DNA of 64,000 nt from Sphingopyxis sp. JAI108 (lineage in GTDB: Bacteria > Pseudomonadota > Alphaproteobacteria > Sphingomonadales > Sphingomonadaceae): the NCBI RefSeq assembly GCF_013410105.1, contig NZ_JACCCJ010000001.1, positions 1,364,001-1,428,000 of the forward strand. The letters are read 5' to 3'. A program made the position numbers and the translations under genes. Numbering within the stretch: position 1 is the first letter of the stretch; every line of letters starts with the position of its first letter. This document shows positions 18,537 through 25,912 of the stretch, in pieces. Under the pieces are notes generated by a model. That model saw nothing but the letters and a program-made list of their open reading frames with translations. It did not search any database and had not been told where the DNA came from.

Positions 18537-19148
18537 TTACAGTCGTTCGATTTTTTGTGATGCCTCGTCGATCAGCGCGACAATGGCGTGCATGGTCTCA
18601 TTATCGAGATCGCGATCGCCGAGCCGGTTCATCAACACCGCTTTCAAATTGCCCATCGCGCGGCGGACCGAAGCGGGGTCGGTGCGCTGGGTTTCTTCGC
18701 CAACCGCGGTCAGGCGGGCGAGGGCGGCATCGACGATCTCGCTGTTGGCCTCCAGTTCGGCGCGCCCGGCGTCGGTGATCGCGAACAGCTTTTTGGCGCC
18801 TTCGCTCTGCTGCGCCTCGATCTGTCCCATGTCGTCGAGCATCGTCAGCGTCGGATAGATGACGCCGGGGCTCGGCGCATAGGAACCGCCGGTCAACTCC
18901 TCGATGTGGCGGATCAGATCATAACCGTGACGCGGTTCGTCGCCGATCAGCTTGAGCAGCACAAGCCGCAACTCGCCGCCGTCGAACATCCGGCGGCGCT
19001 CGCCGCGCTCGCCCCGGCCGCCGCCGCCGCGACGGCCCCCGCCGCCAAAGCCATGTCCGAAACCGTGGCCAAATCCTCGCCCGCCGCCGCGATGGATCGC
19101 CCGCCGCCCGCCGCAACCCCGGCCGTCCAATTTTGCATAAAAAATCAT
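18537..19148 (-). CDS. PadR family regulator, YqjI-like
   Basis: 203 residues. The first 52 residues form a Gly/Arg/His-rich extension (repeats of FGHG), then a PadR winged helix: GELRLVLLKLIGDEPRHGYDL and SYAPSPGVIYPTLTMLDDMG. The match to E. coli YqjI, a nickel-responsive repressor of the ferric reductase gene yqjH, is good, including the later NLKAVLMNRL. The extension here has few Cys. GAGGAA precedes the ATG. Likely autoregulated through inverted repeats at 19171-19200. Confidence 0.88.
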   Translation of the reverse strand: MIFYAKLDGRGCGGRRAIHRGGGRGFGHGFGHGFGGGGRRGGGGRGERGERRRMFDGGELRLVLLKLIGDEPRHGYDLIRHIEELTGGSYAPSPGVIYPTLTMLDDMGQIEAQQSEGAKKLFAITDAGRAELEANSEIVDAALARLTAVGEETQRTDPASVRRAMGNLKAVLMNRLGDRDLDNETMHAIVALIDEASQKIERL

Positions 19149-19170
19149 TTGTCGTTCCTCAGAGTGATTC

Positions 19171-19200
19171 TAGATGTGTCTAAGATATATCGTAATACGA
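19171..19200. promoter_or_regulatory. Putative PadR operator
   Basis: Two small inverted repeats stand 22-52 bases upstream of the PadR start: TAGATGTGTCTA (19171-19182) and TCGTAATACGA (19190-19200), in a locally A/T-rich tract holding GATATATCG. Autoregulation is inferred from the family. Confidence 0.5.
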
Positions 19201-19339
19201 ACTTTGCAAGGGCTGCCCCCCGCGCTGCGCGGCACCTTCGCCAACTTCCACCGCACGCCTTGACTTCGCGGCCATTCCCGCTATTAGCGCCCCCGTGTTG
19301 CCACGGGCTTGCTCGCGGCAATTCCGTCCGAGACAGTTG

Positions 19340-19559
19340 GTGAAGGGGATCTGCCCTTCTTAATTTCCAGCCGAGACGGGGAACAGTCTTTTTCGGTCGC
19401 CCGCCTGTTTTCAGGCGACGCGTCTTGACCGACCCCATCGGACATCGTTGCGCAAATGCAGGTGAGCCTTGGCTCGCGTCGGCATTTGCGTGTGTTAGCC
19501 GCCCGGCGGCGCGCGTGCTTCGGCGTGCGGGCATCCGGGCAGATGAGTGGAGTATAGGC
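19340..19559 (+). ncRNA. Probable ribosomal protein L10 leader
   Basis: A long untranslated leader precedes rplJ, with several pairable segments such as GCAAATGC...GCATTTGC (19453-19492) and GGCGCGCGTGCTTCGGCGTGC. L10(L12)4 binding to such leaders is the usual autoregulation. The boundaries are approximate. Confidence 0.5.
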
Positions 19560-20075
19560 ATGGATCGTACGGAAAAGGCCGAAGCCGTATCCTCGCTGAA
19601 CGCTACGCTGGGATCAGCTGCTGCTGTTGTGGTCGTCCGCAACCTCGGCATGACCGTCGCTCAGTCGACGGTGCTGCGCCAGCAAATGCGCGATGCAGGG
19701 GCCGACTTTCGCGTCACGAAGAACCGTCTTGCCAAAATCGCGCTCGATGGCACGTCCTACACCGGTATCGGCGAACTGCTGACCGGTCCCACGGCCCTCG
19801 CGACCTCGACCGATCCGGTCTCGGCTGCGAAGATCGCCGTGGAATTTGCCAAGACCAACGACAAGCTTGAAATCGTTGGCGGCGGCATGGGCGACGTGGT
19901 CCTCGACGTGAATGGCGTGAAGGCGCTGGCTTCGCTTCCCTCGCTCGACGAGCTCCGCGCCAAGATCATCGGTCTGGTGCAGGCTCCGGCCACCAAGGTT
20001 GCGCAGATTGCCGCAGCCCCGGCGGGCCAGTTGGCGCGGGTTTTTGGCGCATATGCCGCCAAAGAAGCAGCGTGA
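19560..20075 (+). CDS. rplJ: 50S ribosomal protein L10
   Basis: 171 residues from the ATG at 19560. MDRTEKAEAVSSLN start, VVVVRNLGMTVAQ and FRVTKNRLAKIAL are typical, and the C-terminal helix LARVFGAYAA anchors L7/L12 dimers. Forms the stalk base at the GTPase centre. The upstream extension of the open frame reads the leader and is rejected. Followed by rplL after 58 bases. Confidence 0.97.
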   Translation: MDRTEKAEAVSSLNATLGSAAAVVVVRNLGMTVAQSTVLRQQMRDAGADFRVTKNRLAKIALDGTSYTGIGELLTGPTALATSTDPVSAAKIAVEFAKTNDKLEIVGGGMGDVVLDVNGVKALASLPSLDELRAKIIGLVQAPATKVAQIAAAPAGQLARVFGAYAAKEAA

Positions 20076-20133
20076 TTTCGAACTAACTTTGAAACTTACT
20101 GCCGGGATATCCCGGTTCTGATGGAGAATGAAC

Positions 20134-20505
20134 ATGGCTGATCTTGCAAAGATCGTTGAAGAATTGTCGGCGCTGACCGTCCTCGAAGCGGCTGACCTGT
20201 CGAAGATGCTCGAAGAAAAGTGGGGCGTTTCGGCCGCCGCTGCTGTCGCTGCCGCTCCGGCCGCTGCCGCTGCTGGCCCGGCTGCTGAAGAGCAGACCGA
20301 ATTTGACGTCATCCTGACGGGTGACGGCGGCCAGAAGATCAACGTCATCAAGGAAGTCCGCGCGATCACCGGCCTGGGTCTTGGCGAAGCCAAGGCGCTC
20401 GTCGAAGGCGCGCCGAAGGCCGTGAAGGAAGGCGCCAGCAAGGCGGAAGCCGAAGAGCTGAAGAAGAAGCTCGAAGCTGCCGGCGCGACCGTCGAACTGA
20501 AGTAA
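20134..20505 (+). CDS. rplL: 50S ribosomal protein L7/L12
   Basis: 123 residues from the ATG at 20134, chosen over 20128 because GGAG lies 7 bases before it. N-terminal dimerisation helix, Ala/Pro hinge (about 36-52), and the C-terminal factor-binding domain EFDVIL...[20 protein letters not shown]. Multiple copies form the stalk that recruits elongation factors. A strong terminator follows, so rpoBC is not in this transcription unit. Confidence 0.97.
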   Translation: MADLAKIVEELSALTVLEAADLSKMLEEKWGVSAAAAVAAAPAAAAAGPAAEEQTEFDVILTGDGGQKINVIKEVRAITGLGLGEAKALVEGAPKAVKEGASKAEAEELKKKLEAAGATVELK

Positions 20506-20549
20506 TTCGGTTCGGGGTTCCGGCCGGTCAACCGGCCGGGTTCCAGCGA

Positions 20550-20585
20550 AAAAAAGGGCGGTGCCGGAAGGCACCGCCCTTTTTT
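20550..20585 (+). terminator. Terminator of rplJ-rplL
   Basis: Perfect 16-bp stem (20550-20565 with 20570-20585), loop GGAA, with A6 on one side and T6 on the other, so it can work in both directions; the gene ending at 20606 converges on it. Confidence 0.93.
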
Positions 20586-20605
20586 ATTCGGCGGGAGGCC
20601 GCCGG

Positions 20606-21664
20606 TCAGTTCCGGGCAAAGCCGGGGCGAAGCGTACCAAGGCGTACCGAGCCGCGCTCGGGGCGGCGAACTTCCTGTTCCGCGGGCGTCTGAGTGACTT
20701 CGCGCTGGGCAATTTCCCATGCACTTACTGGCTTGCGCGTCATATCTTGCTGATTAGCCAGCGTTTCGTCGTAGGCGACGCGTTCCTGACGGTCGAGGAA
20801 ACGGGCACGCTTGAGGCGCTTGCTGAGCGTCGCAAAAGGATTGCCGGGCGTCGGCCCCGCAAGGGCCATCGCTTCGTGACGTCCCATGCTGCCGCTCGGC
20901 GCCGCGGCGAAAGCGGGGGTGGTGCGCGGTGCCTCGACGCGTTCGCGCGGAGTATAAGCGGGTGTGATCCACGGCTGCGCTTCGGTCATCGCGGGCGTGG
21001 CGGTCACCGCCGGCTCACTGTCATAGGCGCGCGCATTTTCTGCATTCGCGCTCGCGCTGCGGCGGCGGCGGCGAGCAAAGGCGAGACCCGCACCCCCGAC
21101 GATGAGCAGCGCGGCCGCGCCGCCAGCGAGTTCCCAAGGGAAATCGTTGCCGCCAACGCTCGAATTTTCAGCAATCGGCGGCGATGCGGCTTCCGCGACG
21201 GGTTCGGCGGGGGCAGTCATCTGAGCGGCGACAGGTGCGACATCTTGGGTAGGCGCGGCATCGGTGGCGGGCGTTTCGGCGACCCGCTCAGGCGCGGCTG
21301 CCGGAGCAGCGGCCGTGCGGGCGCGCGGCGATGCCCGTTCGCTCTTGGCCGGAGCAGGAGCGGCTCGCTCGGCCGTCTTAGGCGCGGGGGCGGGTTCCGC
21401 CGGCTCGATTTCGAGCGGCACTCGGATGACCGGCCTCGGCGCCGGCGGCTGCGTGGCGGGGGGCTGTGCGGCTTCCGGCGCCGCAACGGGGGCGGGCGTA
21501 CTCGGCTCGGGCACCGTTGGCGGGGTTTGCGGGGCAGGCGCAGCGACCGGCGGGGTCATTGTGATCGTCGGCGCTTCCTGTGCGAACGCGCCGGGGGTGG
21601 ACAGGGCCAGAAACGCGGCAATCGCGCTCATGGCGGGGCGGGAGAGGGCGATATTCTTTGTCAT
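20606..21664 (-). CDS. Secreted/anchored Pro-Ala-rich protein, hypothetical
   Basis: 352 residues from the ATG at 21664. Signal peptide (SAIAAFLALSTPGAFAQ), then about 130 residues dominated by Pro, Ala, Glu and Thr, then a membrane helix at WELAGGAAALLIVGGAGLAF followed by RRRRRS, and a cytoplasmic-looking tail with GNPFATLSKRLKRARFLDRQE. The layout suggests a surface or periplasmic stalk anchored by a late helix. No family recognised. It ends 20 bases from the rplL terminator. Confidence 0.72.
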   Translation of the reverse strand: MTKNIALSRPAMSAIAAFLALSTPGAFAQEAPTITMTPPVAAPAPQTPPTVPEPSTPAPVAAPEAAQPPATQPPAPRPVIRVPLEIEPAEPAPAPKTAERAAPAPAKSERASPRARTAAAPAAAPERVAETPATDAAPTQDVAPVAAQMTAPAEPVAEAASPPIAENSSVGGNDFPWELAGGAAALLIVGGAGLAFARRRRRSASANAENARAYDSEPAVTATPAMTEAQPWITPAYTPRERVEAPRTTPAFAAAPSGSMGRHEAMALAGPTPGNPFATLSKRLKRARFLDRQERVAYDETLANQQDMTRKPVSAWEIAQREVTQTPAEQEVRRPERGSVRLGTLRPGFARN

Positions 21665-21895
21665 AGTGAGGAAGGAACGAGCCACGTGTTGAAAGTGCTG
21701 CCCGAAATGCGGCGCTTCCGCGACGAGCCGTGCGCGTCGAACGGCGCGGCGAAGATTTCGCCACGATAGACCATTATAGGGAAGCCGCCTTTTCCAGACT
21801 TTTGGGGATGAAAGTGACAGTGATTTTGCGTTTTGATGGCAGCCGCGTCACCAATACGTCATTCGCGCGCAACCTTGGCGTGATCAACGCCGGGC

Positions 21896-22924
21896 ATGAA
21901 GACGACCGACCCTGTCCCCACCCGGCTACCCGACCATCTGCGCGAAACGCAGCGCCTGCTTTTCATCGCCAAACATGCGCGCTGGACGGGCGGCCTGCAT
22001 CCCGACGATGGCAACCACGCGCCCTATCACAGCGAAATGCGCGAAACGCTTGAGCGGCTTGGCATCGCGCTATCGATCGCTGACAGCTATGCCGCGCTGT
22101 TCGATCGGCCGGCGGTCGATTTCGTCTTTCCGCTACTGAATCGTGGCGGCTTCTTCAATTCGGAAATGCTGCTTCCCTTGCTGTGCAACCAGCATGGCTT
22201 GCCGTATCTGGGCGCCTCGCCGATTGTTCGCGGCTTGTCCGACGACAAGCATCTGACCAAGCTGGAAGCAGCGGCGCGCGGCGTGCCGACTGCACCCTGG
22301 GCCTTGTTCCGCCGCGGCGCGCCCATCGACGTGTCGCGTTGCCCGCCGGCGCGGCGCTGGGTGATCAAGCCGAACAACAGCTCCGCCTCGTGGGGCGTGC
22401 GCGATGCCCACGACCGTGTGCAACTTGCGCGGGCGGTCGCCGGAATCCACGCGCTTGACCATGATGCGATCGTCGAGCCCTTTATCGACGGCAGCGATAT
22501 CGAGGTGCCGGTCATCACGCTCGATGGCGAGCCGACCATGCTGCCGATGATGATTTTCGAGCAGGCCGACCCGACCCAACTCCGCTCGTATCAGGAGAAG
22601 CGCGACCTGGTCGGTCATGTCGGATATTCGATCAAGCGGTTCGACGATCCATTCATCGCTGGCCGGGTTGCGGACTATACGGCTCGAATGGCGGATATTT
22701 TTCGCCCGTTCGATTATGGTCGGTTCGAGTTTCGCGTCGATCATGCGACCGGCGACGTCCGGTTGCTCGAGGTCAACCTGAACTGCAACCTCTGGTCCGA
22801 AAAGCTGTTCTCGCGCTCCGCGGTGGCCGCGGGCTTTTCCCACGCCGAGCTGATCGAAACGATCGTCGCGGAAAGCATGATCCGCCAGATCGTGCCCGCG
22901 GCAGCGCGGCGCAACGCGGCGTGA
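21896..22924 (+). CDS. ATP-grasp ligase (D-Ala-D-Ala ligase-like)
   Basis: 342 residues. ATP-grasp layout: N-terminal domain with VDFVFPLLNRGGFFNSEMLLPLLC, the segment GLPYLGASPIVRGLSDDKHLTK used by D-Ala-D-Ala ligases to open the ATP site, RRWVIKPNNSSASWGV as the nucleotide-binding lysine strand, EPFIDGSDIEVPVI, and the metal site RFEFRVDHATGDVRLLEVNLNCN. It should join an acyl group to an amine via acyl phosphate; the substrate is unknown. Stop overlaps the GTG of the nucleotidyltransferase gene by 4 bases. Confidence 0.8.
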   Translation: MKTTDPVPTRLPDHLRETQRLLFIAKHARWTGGLHPDDGNHAPYHSEMRETLERLGIALSIADSYAALFDRPAVDFVFPLLNRGGFFNSEMLLPLLCNQHGLPYLGASPIVRGLSDDKHLTKLEAAARGVPTAPWALFRRGAPIDVSRCPPARRWVIKPNNSSASWGVRDAHDRVQLARAVAGIHALDHDAIVEPFIDGSDIEVPVITLDGEPTMLPMMIFEQADPTQLRSYQEKRDLVGHVGYSIKRFDDPFIAGRVADYTARMADIFRPFDYGRFEFRVDHATGDVRLLEVNLNCNLWSEKLFSRSAVAAGFSHAELIETIVAESMIRQIVPAAARRNAA

Positions 22925-23781
22925 GCGGATCGATCCTGATCCTGGCCGGGCGGCGACAAGGAGCCGTCGATCCGCTTGCCGAGGCGCATGGCGTTGCCGA
23001 CAAATGCCTTGTTCCCGTCGCGGGACGGCCGATGATCGCGCATGTTCTTGAAAGCGCGGCGGACAGCAAGGCGGTGCGGATCTTCGTTTCGACGCACCAC
23101 GCCGGGCTGCTCGACGATCTCGCCGATCCGGTGGTCGAATTGCTGGGCGGCCGCCTGATGGTCACGCCGGCGGCCGACAATCTGGCGGATTCGGTCCTCG
23201 CGGTTGCCGACAACGCCGCGTTTCCTTTGCTTGTCACCACGGCGGATAATTGCCTGCTGACCCCTGCGACGATCGCGGAGATCGAGGCGGAGGCCGTGCG
23301 GCTGGATGTCGATGCGGGCGTGGCGCTGGCGCGCCGCGAGGACGTGCTTGCGGTCCATCCGGAAGGTCAGCGGCGCTTTTACGAGTTTTCGGACGTCGCG
23401 GTGTCGAACTGCAACGCCTATTGGATCGGCCATCCCGGCGCCTTGAAAGCGGCGGAGGCATTTCGCGGGGGTGGGCAGTTCGTGAAGAAGCCACTCCGCG
23501 TGATGCAGGCGTTCGGCCTCATCAACTTGCTCCGTTTCCGCTTCGGCCTTGGACCAATCCATCATATCTTCCGGCGCATTTCACGTCATCTGGGAGTCGA
23601 GATCGCCCCGTTGCTGGTGAGCAACGGGGCGACGGCGATCGATGTTGACAATGAAAGGTCGCTACGAGTGACAGAGGCGCTGATGAAGCGCCTCGATATC
23701 ATCAATCCGCGACCCAGTTCCCGTGAAAACCCGGGGGGACGCGGTGGGGCAGGTGAACGACAGCTTGCGGTGACCCGGTAA
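22921..23781 (+). CDS. NTP-transferase family protein (MobA/GlmU-like fold)
   Basis: 286 residues; GTG start at 22921 overlapping the ATP-grasp stop (GTGA). LILAGRRQGAVDPL replaces the usual LAAGxGxR of nucleotidyltransferases, then DKCLVPVAGRPMIAHVLES, and TTADNCLLTPATI with the metal-binding Asp. It may transfer a nucleotidyl group to a sugar phosphate, alcohol phosphate or similar compound. From about residue 262 the chain runs antisense to the carotenoid oxygenase gene and looks like read-through (RPSSRENPGGRGGAG). Confidence 0.78.
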   Translation: MSGSILILAGRRQGAVDPLAEAHGVADKCLVPVAGRPMIAHVLESAADSKAVRIFVSTHHAGLLDDLADPVVELLGGRLMVTPAADNLADSVLAVADNAAFPLLVTTADNCLLTPATIAEIEAEAVRLDVDAGVALARREDVLAVHPEGQRRFYEFSDVAVSNCNAYWIGHPGALKAAEAFRGGGQFVKKPLRVMQAFGLINLLRFRFGLGPIHHIFRRISRHLGVEIAPLLVSNGATAIDVDNERSLRVTEALMKRLDIINPRPSSRENPGGRGGAGERQLAVTR

Positions 23782-25144
23782 AATCATCGGCGTCGACGAT
23801 GACGAGCGCGGTCGTTTCGTTATTCATGTTCACGACCAGCCCGATCAGCCAGCCGTCATCCTCGGCGCCGCTTGCGCTGCGCGGGACGAAGACGAACTCG
23901 CCGGGATGGCGGCCGGGACCGAAATCATGGATGGCGGTCGTTCCCTTTTCGAGGTCGTGCTTGAACAGGCGCGTTTCTGCCAGCGCCCATTCGGCAGACA
24001 CGTTGTCGGGGATCGCAATCGTATAGGCATAGCGATAAGGCTTCGTCGTCAATCGTTCATCGTAGCGCGGGAATTCCTGCGCATGATCGTGGATGACGGT
24101 GCGGGTCGTCGTTCCGGCGACCGGATCGATCGTCCAGCGTTCCAATCGCGATTTTTCGCTGTCGGGACCGCGCTTCGAACTCGCGAACATCGTCTCGTGC
24201 GCGACGACGTCGACGATCACCTTGCCGTCAGCTGTTTCATAGGCGTTTGCGGGGTGGAAGACATAGCAGGGCTCGACCGGCACCCAGATGATACTGTCGC
24301 CGCTGCCTTTCCTGGGGAGGAGCCCGACGCGCGCTGGATGCGCATCGTTCCATGCGTAGGGGAAGCGATAGCCCGCCAGCAGCATTTTCATCGAGAAGGT
24401 GACGGGGAGGTCAAAGACCAGCACGTAATTTTCGGTGATGGCGCAATCGTGGATCGAAGGGCCGTCGCTGACCGTGACCGGCTCCTCCCGGATGACGTGC
24501 GCTTGGCTGTCGAGCACGACGTGCCAGACCTTGTTCGGCTCGTCGCCGCGATAGGTGATGGCGTGCATCTCGTCGGTGAAGGGATCGTGATGCGGATGTG
24601 CCGTATATCCTCCGATCAGCGTGCCGTCGAACGGGTTGTGCGCGATCGTGTTCAGCTCGTAGCCCAGTTCGACAGGCTTTCCGCCGGCCTCGACGATAGC
24701 GAACGTACGACCCGCGAGGCCGACGACATTGGTGTTCGGCGCGTCGTTGCGGCCTTCGCGCGGGCCGGGAGGCAGTTCCTCACCCAGAACTTCGCACGCC
24801 TCGGTGCCGCGGACCCAGCGGTTGCGGTACCAGTCGGCCTTGCCGCCTTCGATGCGGATGCCGTGGACCATGCCGGCGCCGGTGAACCAGTGGTAGCTGG
24901 CGGGATCGGGCGCGGCGGCGGGGTTCGGGCCGTTGCGCAGGTAGCGGCCGGTGAGCTGCGCCGGGATCTCGCCATCGACGCGGAGCGCTTCGAGCGTGAG
25001 TTCTTCGGTCATCGGTTTGTGGATGCCGGTGAGGAAGGGGTGGGCGTCGGTGGGGCGGGGGAGGCGCTTGCGGTTGAAGTCGGCGACCTTGCCGATGCCT
25101 TTGACGACCGCGCCGCGGATGAGGGTTTCGACGTTGCTTGCCAT
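23702..25144 (-). CDS. Carotenoid cleavage oxygenase family protein
   Basis: 480 residues. RPE65/lignostilbene dioxygenase family: RYLRNGPNPAAAPDPASYHWFTGAGMVHGIRIE near residues 67-97, TAHPHHDPFTDEMHAITYRG and DCAITENYVLVFDLP with iron-binding His residues, and C-terminal VHLPHRVPPGFHGNW with the last iron His. Four His bind Fe(II), and the enzyme splits a conjugated double bond with O2. Sphingomonads use such enzymes on carotenoids or lignin stilbenes. Divergent from a TetR gene whose promoter holds two operator-like repeats, so it is likely the repressor's target. Confidence 0.93.
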   Translation of the reverse strand: MASNVETLIRGAVVKGIGKVADFNRKRLPRPTDAHPFLTGIHKPMTEELTLEALRVDGEIPAQLTGRYLRNGPNPAAAPDPASYHWFTGAGMVHGIRIEGGKADWYRNRWVRGTEACEVLGEELPPGPREGRNDAPNTNVVGLAGRTFAIVEAGGKPVELGYELNTIAHNPFDGTLIGGYTAHPHHDPFTDEMHAITYRGDEPNKVWHVVLDSQAHVIREEPVTVSDGPSIHDCAITENYVLVFDLPVTFSMKMLLAGYRFPYAWNDAHPARVGLLPRKGSGDSIIWVPVEPCYVFHPANAYETADGKVIVDVVAHETMFASSKRGPDSEKSRLERWTIDPVAGTTTRTVIHDHAQEFPRYDERLTTKPYRYAYTIAIPDNVSAEWALAETRLFKHDLEKGTTAIHDFGPGRHPGEFVFVPRSASGAEDDGWLIGLVVNMNNETTALVIVDADDFTGSPQAVVHLPHRVPPGFHGNWVAD

Positions 25145-25212
25145 GACGATGCTCCTTACGGAAGGTGACGAAGGTGCCGCGTAGCGTGGGGGTTGCGCCG
25201 GCGACTCGATAT

Positions 25213-25257
25213 GTTTACAGTGGCAACATCATGGCAAGCAAAGATAACAGTGTCAAC
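25213..25257. promoter_or_regulatory. Two direct operator-like repeats, 30 bp apart
   Basis: GTTTACAGTGGCAAC (25213-25227) and GATAACAGTGTCAAC (25243-25257) share the core ACAGTGNCAAC. The first overlaps the start region of the tetR gene and the second lies inside its codons 5-9. Similar sites bind many TetR repressors. Confidence 0.6.
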
Positions 25258-25836
25258 TTAAAAGGCGGGGCGCCGAAGACGGCGCGCGCCTATCATCATG
25301 GCGACCTGCGCGCGGCGGTCATCGCGACGGGGCTGAAGAGGCTGGCCGAGGGCGACGGCGCCGAGCTGGGGCTGCGCGCGCTGGCGCGCGACGTCGGGGT
25401 CAGCGCGACCGCGCTCTACCGCCATTTCCCCGACAAGGAAGCGCTGCTCGACGCGCTCGCCGACGAGGGGCTGCGGCGGCTCGGCGCGTTGCAGGCGCAG
25501 GCGTGGCTGAAGGCGGGCGGCGGGGTCGCGGGCTTCAAGGCGACGGGGATCGCCTATGTCCGCTTCGCCCACGACGAGCCCGCGCTTTTCCGCCTGAGCT
25601 TCACGCGCCAGATGCCCGACCGCAAGGAAGGCGGCGACGGCGGCGAGGTTGCGTACAATCTGCTGCGCGCCGGGGTCGGCGAAGCGCTGCCCGGCGTGGA
25701 CAATGTCGATATCGCCGCCCTGCACGCCTGGGCGCTGGTGCACGGCCTCGCGATGCTGATCCTCGACCGGCGCATCGACTGGGACGAGGCGAAGGTGGCG
25801 GAAGTCGTCGGCCTGACCTTTGGCGGGGTGGACTGA
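25231..25836 (+). CDS. TetR family transcriptional regulator
   Basis: 201 residues from the ATG at 25231. HTH with RALARDVGVSATALYRHFPDKEALLDALAD at about 47-76; the C-terminal ligand domain is of the WHG type (LHAWALVHGLAMLILDRRIDW). Divergent from the carotenoid oxygenase gene, which it probably represses together with itself. Confidence 0.9.
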   Translation: MASKDNSVNLKGGAPKTARAYHHGDLRAAVIATGLKRLAEGDGAELGLRALARDVGVSATALYRHFPDKEALLDALADEGLRRLGALQAQAWLKAGGGVAGFKATGIAYVRFAHDEPALFRLSFTRQMPDRKEGGDGGEVAYNLLRAGVGEALPGVDNVDIAALHAWALVHGLAMLILDRRIDWDEAKVAEVVGLTFGGVD

Positions 25837-25912
25837 TCGCGGGAAAAACCGGGCCGCAAGGGCGGCGCGTTATATTAGCGGTTTATTTTACCCTTTTCGG
25901 CTAACTGGTTGC

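Larger units (their letters stand above)
19149..19559. other. Divergent intergenic region padR-like / rplJ
   Basis: No gene seen in these 411 bases. The left part is A/T-rich promoter DNA of the PadR operon; the right part is the long rplJ leader. Confidence 0.6.

Noticed and set aside
19425-19559. 45-residue extension of L10
   Set aside because: It would translate the structured leader; L10 homologues start at MDRTEK.
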